Part shown: piece after piece, positions 26,457-34,699 of the stretch
Numbering within the stretch: position 1 is the stretch's first letter
How the letters are laid out: each line of letters starts with the position of its first letter
DNA from: Paractinoplanes rishiriensis
GTDB lineage: Bacteria > Actinomycetota > Actinomycetes > Mycobacteriales > Micromonosporaceae
Direction of reading: 5' to 3'
Length of the DNA: 64,000 bases
Assembly: GCF_016862375.1 (NCBI RefSeq)
Contig: NZ_BOMV01000104.1
Span: 1 to 64,000, forward strand
Made by a program: the position numbers and the translations under genes
Notes under the pieces: generated by a model
Seen by the model: only the letters and a program-made list of their open reading frames with translations
Databases searched by the model: none
Told to the model about the DNA's origin: nothing

Positions 26457-26528
26457 TTTGGATCTCCTCGACACGGATGAGCCACGGCCGCCTCAGGCGT
26501 CACCGCGGGTGGAAAGAAAGGGGCACGA

Positions 26529-26924
26529 CTACGCCGGCAGGCGTGGCGGTGCGCGCCCCCTCACCGTGTGCAGGAGCAATGACGGCGTCGCCGCGGAACC
26601 CATCCCCGTGGCGGCCGGCCACCGGACGCACCGTCCGGTGCCGAACAGCAGACCAACGATCGCGGCCACGAACAGGAAGAACGCCGCTGGGGAGGGCTTG
26701 GCGGTCAGCCGGGTTTCCGGCACCACCGGCGTGACCGACTGCGGCACCAGTGTGGAGACCACGAGGCGGGGCAACTCGCTCGCCTGGATCGGCTCGCCGC
26801 GGCCGATGCCGAGCAGCGCGGCCCAGGAGATGCCGACCAGCAGCACGAGCGGCAGCACGACGGCCCGGCATGCCTGCCGTATCCGCTGCTCACCCCACCT
26901 GCTGGGCCTCCTGCTGGGCCTCAT
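26529..26924 (-). CDS. Small two-helix membrane protein upstream of secDF
   Basis: 131 residues starting at ATG 26924, with GAGGAGG 6 nt upstream. A basic N-terminus is followed by a hydrophobic helix (about 20-42, VVLPLVLLVGISWAALLGIG), a ~35-residue loop and a second helix (about 80-96, AAFFLFVAAIVGLLFG), then an Arg-rich tail. It ends 72 bp before secDF on the same strand and may be the first gene of that unit. I know no family. The ribosome site and the two clean membrane segments argue for a real gene, while the atypical C-terminal tail argues for caution. Confidence 0.55.
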   Translation of the reverse strand: MRPSRRPSRWGEQRIRQACRAVVLPLVLLVGISWAALLGIGRGEPIQASELPRLVVSTLVPQSVTPVVPETRLTAKPSPAAFFLFVAAIVGLLFGTGRCVRWPAATGMGSAATPSLLLHTVRGRAPPRLPA

Positions 26925-27031
26925 CCTGGGCCTCCTCGTCGAGGGCCGAGCCTATCGCACCCCCGCGACTGGGTACCGGGCCTTCGGGCCGGGGTGCGAG
27001 GATGATCCGGTCACCCATCGACGGAGGTGTC

Positions 27032-27856
27032 ATGACTGAGGCAACGGCGCGCGACGGGCTGTCCGACTTCGATCCGCACACTCCGAACGTGGCCCGGATG
27101 TACGACTACTACCTGGGTGGTAAGGACAATTTCGCCGCCGACCGGGAGGCCGCCGAGAAGGCGCTGAGCGTCGCTCCGGAACTGCGCGCCGGCGCGGCCG
27201 AGGTGCGCAAGTTCCTCGCCCGGACGGTGCGTTACGTCGCGAACAGCGGCATCAGGCAGTTCCTCGACCTCGGGTGCGGCCTGCCCACGCGGGGCAACGT
27301 TCACGAGATCGCCCAGTCGGTGGCACCCGAGGCGCGGGTGGTGTATGTGGACAACGACGCCACGGTCATCACGCACGCCCGGGCCCTGCTGGAGACCAAC
27401 CCGTTGACCAAGGTGGTCCAGGCCGACGTGCGCGAGCCGAAGGAACTGCTGTCCAGGCCGGAGGTCCGCGGGCTGCTCGACCTCACCGCCCCGGTGGCCG
27501 TCCTGGCCGTCGCCGTCCTGCACCTGCTCCCCGACGACGAGGAGGTCCTGCGCATCGTCGGCGTCCTGCGCGAGGCCATGGCTCCCGGCAGCTATTTCGT
27601 GCTGGCGCACGCCGTCGGTGACCTGCGACCAGAGGTCACCTCGAAACTGGCCACGCTCTACACCCAGAGCACGCGGATCCAAGGACCGAGCCGGCCGAAC
27701 CTGCGCGGCCAGGCCGAGGTAGCCCAATACCTGGACGGACTGGAACTGGTGGCACCCGGCCTGGTGCCCTTGCCCGAGTGGCGGCCGGAGCCGGGTGCCG
27801 AGTGGCCGCACGCCACTCCGATCTGGACCGTCGGCGGCGTCGGCCGAAAGATTTAG
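27032..27856 (+). CDS. SAM-dependent methyltransferase, DUF574 (S-adenosyl methyltransferase) family
   Basis: 274 residues, ATG 27032 after GGAGGT. Family signatures: PNVARMYDYYLGGKDNFAADRE at the N-terminus, the SAM-binding FLDLGCGLPT, VVYVDNDATV and PVAVLAVAVLHLLPD. This actinobacteria-specific family occurs in many copies per genome. Most members have no known substrate. The gene stands alone, convergent with the ABC transporter genes that end 11 bp further on. Confidence 0.95.
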   Translation: MTEATARDGLSDFDPHTPNVARMYDYYLGGKDNFAADREAAEKALSVAPELRAGAAEVRKFLARTVRYVANSGIRQFLDLGCGLPTRGNVHEIAQSVAPEARVVYVDNDATVITHARALLETNPLTKVVQADVREPKELLSRPEVRGLLDLTAPVAVLAVAVLHLLPDDEEVLRIVGVLREAMAPGSYFVLAHAVGDLRPEVTSKLATLYTQSTRIQGPSRPNLRGQAEVAQYLDGLELVAPGLVPLPEWRPEPGAEWPHATPIWTVGGVGRKI

Positions 27857-27866
27857 GCCGCCCGCT

Positions 27867-28613
27867 TCAGGCGATCTTGCGGTGGTAGACGGCCATCGCG
27901 CCCGCGTAGGCCGCTACCAGGACGCCGGCGCACCAAGCGAGTGCGATCCAGATGTCACTGCCGACCGGCTGCTGCTCGAACAGTGCCCGGACCGCGTTGG
28001 CGATTGCGGTGACCGGCTGGTTCTCGGCGAAGGCTCGCACCGGCCCGGGCATCGTCTCGGTGGGGACGAACGCCGAGCTGATGAAGGGCAGGAAGATGAG
28101 CGGATAGGCGAAGGCGGACGCCCCGTCCGGGGTCGACGCGGTCAGGCCCGGGATCACGGCGAGCCAGGTCAGGGCCAGGGTGAACAGCGCGAGGATGCCC
28201 GCAACGGCCAGCCAGGCCAGCACACCGGCCGAGGAGCGGAAGCCGATCACCAGCCCGACCAGAATGATGACCGCCACCGAGATGCCGTTGGACACCAGCG
28301 AGGTCAGCACGTGCCCCCACAGCACCGACGACCGGGTGATCGGCATCGAGTGGAACCGTTCGAAAATGCCGCTCTTCATGTCGGTGAAAAGCCGGAATGC
28401 CGTGTACGAGACGCCGCTGGCGATCGCGATCAGCAGGATGCCCGGCATCAGGTAGTCGGTGTAGTTGCCGCCGCCGGCCTGGATGGCGCCCCCGAACACG
28501 TACCGGAACAGCAGAAGCATCGCGATCGGCGTGATCGTGACGGTGATGATGGTGTCCAGGCTGCGGGTCACGTGCTTCATCGAGCGCCCGAGCATGACCG
28601 TGATGTCGTTCAT
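27867..28613 (-). CDS. ABC-2 permease of a DrrAB-type exporter
   Basis: 248 residues, ATG overlapping the ATPase stop by 4 bp. DrrB-like: cytosolic N-terminus, then GRSMKHVTRSLDTIITVTITP, six membrane helices, and the FERFHSMPITRSSVLWG cytosolic coupling element. It is the last gene of the minus-strand PadR/DUF1048/EXLDI/ABC block. The substrate is unknown; relatives export hydrophobic drugs or lipids. Confidence 0.93.
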   Translation of the reverse strand: MNDITVMLGRSMKHVTRSLDTIITVTITPIAMLLLFRYVFGGAIQAGGGNYTDYLMPGILLIAIASGVSYTAFRLFTDMKSGIFERFHSMPITRSSVLWGHVLTSLVSNGISVAVIILVGLVIGFRSSAGVLAWLAVAGILALFTLALTWLAVIPGLTASTPDGASAFAYPLIFLPFISSAFVPTETMPGPVRAFAENQPVTAIANAVRALFEQQPVGSDIWIALAWCAGVLVAAYAGAMAVYHRKIA

Positions 28614-29368
28614 CGCCGGCCCACAATCGCGAGGAAGATCTCTTCCAGGGTCGGTTGTCGTTCGACGTACTCCACCTCGGCCGGTGGAAGCAGTTCCCTG
28701 AGCTCGGCGAGGGTCCCGGAGACGATGATCGTGCCCTCGTGCAGGATCGCGATCCGGTCGGCCAGTTTCTCCGCCTCGTCCAGGTACTGCGTGGTGAGCA
28801 GAATCGTGGTGCCACCGTGCGCCAGTTTCTGGATCACCTGCCACACCTCGAGACGGCCCTCCGGGTCGAGCCCCGTGGTCGGCTCGTCGAGGAAGATGAC
28901 CGGCGGATCACCGATCAGGCTCATCGCGATGTCGAGCCGGCGGCGCATGCCACCGGAGTAGGTCGCGACCCGGCGGTCGCCCGCGTCGGCCAGCCCGAAC
29001 CGGCCGAGCAGCTCGTCCGCGACCTCGCGCGGGTTGCCGACCCGGCGGAGCCGGCCGACCAGGACCAGATTCTCCCGTCCGGTCAGGATCTCGTCAACGG
29101 CCGCGAACTGCCCGGTCAGGCTGATCGATTCGCGCACCCGCCGCGGCTCGGTACCGACGTCGAACCCGTGCACGCTTGCCGTGCCGCCGTCCGGCTTGAG
29201 CAGGGTGGACAGGATGCGCACGACGGTGGTCTTGCCGGCGCCGTTGGACCCGAGCAGCGCGAAGATGCTCCCTCGCACCACCTCGAAATCGACGCCCTTG
29301 AGGACGGACAGATTCTGGTACGACTTCCGCAATCCGTGGACCCGGATCGCCGGGCTCGCTGTTTCCAT
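28610..29368 (-). CDS. ABC transporter ATP-binding protein, DrrA type
   Basis: 252 residues, ATG 29368. Walker A GSNGAGKTT (~40-48), Q-loop SLTGQFAAVDEILTG (the DrrA-type sequence), signature YSGGMRRRLD, Walker B VIFLDEPTTGLDP and switch region TTQYLDEAE. It is shorter than classical DrrA (~330 residues) because the C-terminal regulatory part is reduced to ~40 residues. It pairs with the overlapping permease. It lies downstream of the EXLDI gene and shares its orientation, so the PadR/EXLDI control region may also drive it. Confidence 0.95.
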   Translation of the reverse strand: METASPAIRVHGLRKSYQNLSVLKGVDFEVVRGSIFALLGSNGAGKTTVVRILSTLLKPDGGTASVHGFDVGTEPRRVRESISLTGQFAAVDEILTGRENLVLVGRLRRVGNPREVADELLGRFGLADAGDRRVATYSGGMRRRLDIAMSLIGDPPVIFLDEPTTGLDPEGRLEVWQVIQKLAHGGTTILLTTQYLDEAEKLADRIAILHEGTIIVSGTLAELRELLPPAEVEYVERQPTLEEIFLAIVGRR

Positions 29369-29446
29369 GTGCCGCCTCCTGTGCGGTGGGCATGGCTCAT
29401 CGCCGGACGGCCGACGTCGGCTCGTCCGTGCTGTGTCAGGCCTGGG

Positions 29447-29977
29447 TCAGATGTCGAGGTCCTCGATCGCCGGTTCGTGGACGGCATCGAGGACCAGCTC
29501 GTAGAGCTCGGTCGGAATGATGTCGCGCAGCGCGTCGAGGTCGTCGGCGATGCGCAGGCTGGAGTCGGCGGGGATGCGCGTCCAGGACTGGTTGGCGCTC
29601 CAGTCGCCGACCCAGGCGCGCCAGCCGGTGCGGTACTTCTCGGCGTTCGGTCCGGTGTTCACGTGCGCCTCGGACCGCTCGAGGTGGACTACGTACTTTT
29701 CGGTGCGGGTGCGGTAGACCCGGTAGGTCTCGTCGCGCTCGTTGCCGCTCTGCTCCATCTCGGCCAGCAGCATGCCGGAGAACCGCTGCTTGCGGCCGAG
29801 TCCCGGCCCGACGCGGACAACGACGTCGGCGTACCCCTGTTGCCGGCCCTCCTCGACCTCGACGTAACGGCGCAAGGCGGAGGCGATGGCCGCCGACAGG
29901 GTGCCGCCGGCGAGTTCCTGGGCGCGCTGGAACAGCGGGAGGTCGTCGTCGGACACGTAGATGGTCTTGTTGGGCAT
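29447..29977 (-). CDS. EXLDI-family protein
   Basis: 176 residues from ATG 29977, ending in EDLDI, the C-terminal E-x-L-D-I signature after which the family is named. The N-terminus (MPNKTIYVSDDDLPLFQRAQ, then ALRRYVEVEEG) looks like a ribbon-helix-helix DNA-binding domain. The middle part is beta-rich with many aromatic and charged residues (VYRTRTEKYVVHLER, WRAWVGDW). The biochemical function is not known to me. It sits between a PadR/DUF1048 pair and a DrrAB exporter, and its promoter carries the same CTATACG repeats as padR, so it is probably a regulator or effector within one stress-responsive unit. Confidence 0.85.
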   Translation of the reverse strand: MPNKTIYVSDDDLPLFQRAQELAGGTLSAAIASALRRYVEVEEGRQQGYADVVVRVGPGLGRKQRFSGMLLAEMEQSGNERDETYRVYRTRTEKYVVHLERSEAHVNTGPNAEKYRTGWRAWVGDWSANQSWTRIPADSSLRIADDLDALRDIIPTELYELVLDAVHEPAIEDLDI

Positions 29978-29984
29978 GACCCGA

Positions 29985-30008
29985 CTATACGCACACCTAT
30001 ACGTACAC
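29985..30008. promoter_or_regulatory. Tandem 12-bp repeats in the EXLDI promoter
   Basis: CTATACGCACAC directly followed by CTATACGTACAC (one mismatch), 8 bp before the EXLDI start codon. The CTATACG core recurs twice upstream of padR at 31050 and 31073. On the coding (minus) strand each reads CGTATAG, so the repeats probably overlap a -10 element and act as PadR operators. Confidence 0.6.
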
Positions 30009-30020
30009 GCAACGCTGGAG

Positions 30021-30326
30021 CTATTGCTCGATGGACTCCTGGTAGACGTCCGCGTACGTGCGTGAGTCCTTGATCAAGTCGTCGCAGAAGGCGGCGACGT
30101 CGGTGCCGGTGACTGCCAGGACCCCCTTGCCGGAGGCGGCACCCTCCTCGAAGAAGTCGACGATCCCGGGGAGCAGATCGCTGTCCAGCAGGTCGATCGG
30201 CCCGACCTTGAACAGGTACCGCTGAATCTCTTTGTAGACGATCTGATAGTCGGGCGGGAGCGCCTTGACCCGGGCGACGTGCGCCCGCCACTGCTTCTTG
30301 CCCTCGATGATGTCCTGAATGCCCAC
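30021..30326 (-). CDS. DUF1048-family protein (second copy)
   Basis: 101 residues, GTG 30326 with AGGAGA 5 nt upstream. All-helical DUF1048 protein: KKQWRAHVARVKALPPDYQIVYKEIQ, then a ~30-residue segment LLPGIVDFFEEGAASGKGV. DUF1048 proteins sit next to PadR regulators in many Gram-positive bacteria, and their function is unknown. It starts within 5 bp of the stop of the first DUF1048 gene. The two paralogues share the layout W-(K/R)-x-(F/H)-x-(A/T)-R-x(4)-LP-x-DYQ. Confidence 0.88.
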   Translation of the reverse strand: MGIQDIIEGKKQWRAHVARVKALPPDYQIVYKEIQRYLFKVGPIDLLDSDLLPGIVDFFEEGAASGKGVLAVTGTDVAAFCDDLIKDSRTYADVYQESIEQ

Positions 30327-30327
30327 G

Positions 30328-30684
30328 TCAGTCTCCTAGCCGAGCCAGTTTTCGGGCGACGTTCCGGTTCAACTGCTCCCGCCATCGGTCGCGGTAATTG
30401 CGGGCGCCCGCTCCGCCGGCCAGCGCGGCCGAGAAGCCGGCAATGTCGTCGCCGAGCACCTCGTGAATGCCCTGCCCGTCGGCCGCGGCTTCCTCGAGCA
30501 ATCCGAGTGCCGCATCGGCGATCGGTGTCAGATTGCGGCCGCTGAAGTTCCCGTACGGGAAAAGGTTGCCCTTGATCTGTTCCCATGCGACCTGATAGTC
30601 GGCCGGCAATGCTCCGGCCCGGGTGTCGAACGCCTTCCATTCCCGGGTGAGATCGCTGCCCGTGATGGTTTCCCAGAAACTCAT
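30328..30684 (-). CDS. DUF1048-family protein (first copy)
   Basis: 118 residues, ATG 30684 overlapping the padR stop by 4 bp, with GAGGGCGGGG upstream. Helical DUF1048 fold: REWKAFDTRAGALPADYQVAWEQIKGNLF, then ADAALGLLEEAAADGQGIHEVLGDDIAGF and a basic C-terminal helix. It is paralogous to the next gene. Translational coupling to padR suggests the products work together, for example as a ligand-sensing or anti-repressor partner, but this is inference. Confidence 0.88.
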   Translation of the reverse strand: MSFWETITGSDLTREWKAFDTRAGALPADYQVAWEQIKGNLFPYGNFSGRNLTPIADAALGLLEEAAADGQGIHEVLGDDIAGFSAALAGGAGARNYRDRWREQLNRNVARKLARLGD

Positions 30685-31007
30685 GCCCCGCCCTCCCTGA
30701 GTTTGTCGATCCGCGATGAGACGTACTGCCATTTCGTCCAGAACGTCGCGAGTTCCTGGCGCCCGGCGTCGTTGAGTGCGTAGAACTTGCGCGGCGGGCC
30801 CACTTCGGACGGTCGTTTCGTGACCTGGACCAGGCCGTTCCGCTCCAGCCGCAGCAGGATGGTGTAAACCGTCCCGTCGATGACGTCGGCGAAGCCGAGT
30901 TCGTTCAGCCGGCGAGTGATGGCGTACCCGTAGGTCTCCTCGCGGCCGATGATTTCGAGCACGCAACCTTCGAGCGTGCCCTTCAGCATCTCGGTCAGAT
31001 CTTCCAC
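30681..31007 (-). CDS. PadR-family regulator of the DUF1048/EXLDI/ABC block
   Basis: 108 residues. I chose GTG 31007, which has GGGAGGTGA just upstream; ATG at 30989 (MLKGTLEG) is the alternative. Clear PadR winged helix: GCVLEIIGREETYGYAI, the VIDGTVYTILLRLERNGLV recognition helix and the RKFYALN wing, then a short dimerisation helix. It is the first gene of a minus-strand unit with two DUF1048 genes and lies under a pair of 23-bp direct repeats, suggesting autoregulation. The EXLDI gene 44 bp after this unit has related repeats. Confidence 0.93.
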   Translation of the reverse strand: MEDLTEMLKGTLEGCVLEIIGREETYGYAITRRLNELGFADVIDGTVYTILLRLERNGLVQVTKRPSEVGPPRKFYALNDAGRQELATFWTKWQYVSSRIDKLREGGA

Positions 31008-31049
31008 CGCGGCTCACCTCCCTCCAGTACCTCGTACCACCAGGTACTG

Positions 31050-31095
31050 CTATACGGTAACACCGGGTACCGCTATACGGTAGTACCGAGTACCG
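31050..31095. promoter_or_regulatory. Two 23-bp direct repeats upstream of padR
   Basis: Two adjacent units, CTATACGGTA-(A/G)-(C/T)-ACCG-(G/A)-GTACCG, of exactly 23 bp with three differences, followed by a further partial GTACCG-type element. On the coding strand they read TACCGTATAG, so they overlap the likely -10 region of padR. The repeat spacing of about two helical turns fits cooperative binding of two PadR dimers. Confidence 0.65.
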
Positions 31096-31197
31096 CCGGT
31101 TTTGACGAATTTCTACCGCCGGATGCCGGTGCCGGCGGCTCCGCGGGAGAGATCGGAGCGCCGTTGGCTCGTACCCTGATCCGGGTGAACGACCAGG

Positions 31198-31526
31198 CGC
31201 CATATCACCGAATCCCTCGAGCTCGACGGCGCTCTCGACCTGGTCGCCCACCGCCGGCAGACCGGCGACGCCGCCGAGTACCGGTTCAAGGAACGCGAGC
31301 AGCGCGGCGACAACCCGGTGCCCGGCGCCCACGACATCCTGTTCCTGGAGATCGACGTGGTCGATCCCTCCGAGTTCAGCGACACCTTGGTCGTACGGGG
31401 CATCGATGTCGACGGCTACCGCGTCCTGCGCACCGGGGCACCGGCGCCGCCCCCGTCACCCGCGAGATCATCCGCAAGCACGAGCCCGACCAGAACCGCC
31501 GCCCCGGCATCCACGTCGGTTCCTGA
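31198..31526 (+). pseudogene. Decayed C-terminal remnant of an APC-family permease
   Basis: Two frames together spell the cytosolic tail of actinobacterial APC-type amino-acid permeases. The first frame (from ~31198) gives a helical segment, then HDILFLEIDVVDPSEF and GIDVDGYRVLRTGAPA. Within ~20 bp the frame shifts, and the second frame gives APVTREIIRKHEPD ending HVGS and TGA at 31526. In intact proteins about 40-45 residues separate these parts, so a deletion with frameshift has occurred. No transmembrane part is present. The piece is a relic next to the STAND island. Confidence 0.6.
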
Positions 31527-31541
31527 CCCGCCAGGCCGGAC

Positions 31542-34502
31542 TCAGCGCCCCGGTCCCCCGCCAGGCCGCATGTTCAGCCGGCTCCGCGCCTCCTCCGAGC
31601 TGGGGTGACGGAGCCGAGCGAGCAGCATGAACGCCCGCCTCCAGGCACGCATCGCGCCGGCCTTGTCGCCGGCGGCCAGGCGCGCGTCGCCCAACCGGAT
31701 CAGGGTGTCGCCCTCGTGGAACACATCTCCGGTACGGCGCAGCAGCGCCACCGATCGGACGTAATGGTCCACGGCCCGCACTCGGTCACCGAGCTGCTGA
31801 TAGATGAATCCGAGGCTGTCGTGGGCGTGGCCGGCCCCGTTGTCGTCGCCGGCGGCGCGCAACAGCGCCACCGCGCCGTGGCAGCAGCGCAGCGCGATTT
31901 CCGGCCTGCCGAGATGGGCGTACTGCCAGCCGAGATTGTTCAGGCCGATGCCCTTGCCGGCGACGTCGCCGGCTCGGGCGTAGAGGCGGATCGCGGTGCG
32001 GGCGTGGGCGACCGCCTGGTGCCGGGCGCCGGCACGGCCCATGCACCAGGCGAGACAGCGAAAGATGTGCGCCCGCTCAGCCTGGTCCCCGGTGTCGCGG
32101 CACCGGTCCAGCGCCTGGGCCAGTTGGTCCTGCGCCCGGTCGTAGTGGCCTAGCCAGACCTCGGCCCGGGCTCGGGACCGGTGCAGCCGGGCCGCACGGA
32201 TCGGATCGGCAAGGCGGGCCGCGGCCACCGCGGCCAGATCCGTCACGGCGACCCAGTCGTGCCAGTGGCCACGCCGGTCGAACAACTCCGTCAAGGCATG
32301 GGCGAGGTCGCACACACTGGCGTCCCGCCCGTCCGCCGCGGCCTGCCGGATCGTCGCGAGCAAGGTGGCCCGCTCGGTGTCGTACCACCGCACCGCCTGC
32401 TCGGCCGATCGGAACTCGCCGTGACCGGCGGTTACCCGGCCGGTGCCCGCCCGGTTCGGGGCCACCAGCCGGGCCGCCCGTTGCGCGGCGACGACGTAGT
32501 GGCCGGTGATCCGGTCGAGGGCAACGTCCCGATCCGCAGCTGTGTCGACCGCGGTGACGAGCTCCCGCGCATAACTCCGGAGCAGGTCATGCAGCGAGTA
32601 GCGGCCCGGGTGCACCTCGTCGACGAGGTGCACCCGGGCCAGTGCCGTCAGGGCCGCCGCGGCCCGCGGCGGCGGCAGGCCGGCGAGGCTCGCGGCGGCC
32701 GGCGCGGTGATCTCCGGGTTCGGGACGATCCCGAGCAGGCGGAACACCCTCGCGTGGTCGGACTCGAGACCGTGGTACGACCAGGACAGCGCGTTGCGGA
32801 CGCTGGTGGCCTCGTCGCCGCTGTCGTACGGGTCCAGGCCCCGGCGGTCGTCATGCAACTCGGCCGCGACGCTCGCCAGGCTGAACCCGGGGTTGGCGGC
32901 GGCCCTGGCGGCCGCGACGGCCAGCGGCAGGGGCAACCGAGCGCATCGCTGCACGATGTCGCGGCCGGCGGCCGGCTCACGTCCCAGCCGTTGGGCACCG
33001 AGGTGGTGCGACAGCAGCGCCATGGCCGCGTCCTCGGCGAGCGGGCCGACAACCACCGAGTGGGCGCCCTGGGCGACCAGCCCGGTCATCTTGTCCCGGC
33101 TGGTCACCACCACGAAACTGCCGGCGCCGCCGGGCAGCAGCGGACGCACCTGGTCGGTACCGCGCGCGTTGTCGAGAATGATCAGCAGCCGACGGCCGGC
33201 GGTCAGGCTCCGGTACAGCGCGGTGCGCGCGGACCGTGTGCTCGGGATGGCTTCGGACCCGGCGCCGAGCGCGAGCAGGAAGTCGTGGATCGCGTCCGCC
33301 GGGTCGACCGGTGTGCCAGCGGGGTCAAAACCCTGCAGGTCCACGTACAGCTGCCCGTCCGGGAAGCGTTCGCTCGCCTGCCGTCCCCACGCCACGGCGA
33401 GCGTCGTCTTGCCCACCCCGGCCTGACCGGTGAGCACGCAGACGACGGGCCCGGCGCCGCCCTCCAGCCCGTTCAGCCGCCGCAACTCCGCGTCCCGGCC
33501 GACCAGCAGGGCGGTGCCACCCGGAAGCTGGGCGACGGGCCAGCCCACCACGGCGGACTTCTGCCGCAACACACTGAGGTAGGCGTCATGCACGGCCTGC
33601 CCCGGCGAGATGCCGAGTTCGTCGGCCAGCCGTTCGCGGAGACCGGCGTACAGCCCCAGCGCGGACGCCTGCTCACCCGTGCCGGCCACGGCGAGCATGA
33701 GCCGGGCGTGCAGGCCCTCGTGGAACGACTCCCGCTCGGCCAGGGGCCGCAGCCGGGACGCCACTTCCGCGAAGTTTCCGATCGCCAGGCCGGCATCGGC
33801 GTAGGCACACGCCGCCGCCACGCGCCGAGCCGCGGCAGCGACCGCCACCGGGTGCCGGGCGAGTCCCGGGCCGGCATCAGCGAGCAGCGGGCCACGCCAG
33901 CAGTCCAAGGCCTGGGTGAGCAGGATCGCGGCCCGGCGGTGGTCCGCATCGCCGGCCGCGTCCAGGCCGCGGTCGAAAAGGTCGTTGAAGACGGCGAGGT
34001 CCACCTGGTCGGGCTCCACGTCCAGCCGGTATCCGCTGACGGTACGGAGCAGCGGGGCCCCCGGCCCGATCTCCGCCCGCAGGCGCGCGACGTAGGTGTT
34101 GACGAGCGTGTGACTGCTGGGCGGCGGCGCCCCGTCCCACAGGCCGTCCACGATCTCGTCCCGGCCGACCGGGTGCGGGGCCCGGATCACCAGCAGCCCG
34201 ATCAGGTCACGAAGGCGCCTCGACCGCAGGTCGACGGGGTGCGGCCCGCGGCGTACGAGAACAGGCCCGAGCACCTCGATATGCAGCCTGGAGGAAGCCG
34301 CGGACGCGCCGCCCGGCAGGGCACCGACCAACCGGCGCACGGATTCGTGCAGAGGACTGCGGACCCGGCCCAGCTCGATGTTGCGTACGGTCCGGACGCT
34401 CACCCCGGCCGCACGCGCGAGCGACTCCTGATCCCAGCCGGCGGCCTGTCGGCGCGCCCTGATCATCCGGCCCACACTCGGCTCCGTCGACGACTCTGTC
34501 AC
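31542..34502 (-). CDS. STAND regulator A: XRE helix-turn-helix + SARP/BTAD + NB-ARC + TPR
   Basis: About 986 residues. I chose GTG 34502 so that the XRE helix-turn-helix (SVGRMIRARRQAAGWDQESL, then GVSVRTVRNIELGR) is complete. An OmpR-type winged helix (~85-175) and a BTAD domain (~180-325) follow, the SARP architecture. The NB-ARC ATPase (~340-640) has P-loop GQAGVGKTT (~360), Walker B LLIILDNARG and a GxP-type LPLPLAVA. TPR-like helices occupy ~760-986. AfsR-like proteins of this type activate secondary-metabolite or differentiation genes by binding direct repeats near -35. The fusion of an XRE domain in front of the SARP head is unusual. It is divergent from the aerolysin-like secreted protein at 34700. 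Confidence 0.9.
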   Translation of the reverse strand: MTESSTEPSVGRMIRARRQAAGWDQESLARAAGVSVRTVRNIELGRVRSPLHESVRRLVGALPGGASAASSRLHIEVLGPVLVRRGPHPVDLRSRRLRDLIGLLVIRAPHPVGRDEIVDGLWDGAPPPSSHTLVNTYVARLRAEIGPGAPLLRTVSGYRLDVEPDQVDLAVFNDLFDRGLDAAGDADHRRAAILLTQALDCWRGPLLADAGPGLARHPVAVAAAARRVAAACAYADAGLAIGNFAEVASRLRPLAERESFHEGLHARLMLAVAGTGEQASALGLYAGLRERLADELGISPGQAVHDAYLSVLRQKSAVVGWPVAQLPGGTALLVGRDAELRRLNGLEGGAGPVVCVLTGQAGVGKTTLAVAWGRQASERFPDGQLYVDLQGFDPAGTPVDPADAIHDFLLALGAGSEAIPSTRSARTALYRSLTAGRRLLIILDNARGTDQVRPLLPGGAGSFVVVTSRDKMTGLVAQGAHSVVVGPLAEDAAMALLSHHLGAQRLGREPAAGRDIVQRCARLPLPLAVAAARAAANPGFSLASVAAELHDDRRGLDPYDSGDEATSVRNALSWSYHGLESDHARVFRLLGIVPNPEITAPAAASLAGLPPPRAAAALTALARVHLVDEVHPGRYSLHDLLRSYARELVTAVDTAADRDVALDRITGHYVVAAQRAARLVAPNRAGTGRVTAGHGEFRSAEQAVRWYDTERATLLATIRQAAADGRDASVCDLAHALTELFDRRGHWHDWVAVTDLAAVAAARLADPIRAARLHRSRARAEVWLGHYDRAQDQLAQALDRCRDTGDQAERAHIFRCLAWCMGRAGARHQAVAHARTAIRLYARAGDVAGKGIGLNNLGWQYAHLGRPEIALRCCHGAVALLRAAGDDNGAGHAHDSLGFIYQQLGDRVRAVDHYVRSVALLRRTGDVFHEGDTLIRLGDARLAAGDKAGAMRAWRRAFMLLARLRHPSSEEARSRLNMRPGGGPGR

Positions 34503-34699
34503 AGCCGTAATTCGAAGCCCCGCGATGCCTGGACGTCGGATGTTGCGTACCGCACAGGACGCTGCCGCCGCGATACCGGCAACGGGTTGCCGTCCGGCCC
34601 CGGCGACCTGCGCGTATGCCGTGCATCCGGCGTACACGGCCGCTCACGCCCCGCTCCCTAACGTCGGTTGGCAGCAGATCTCTATCGGAAGGAACCGAT

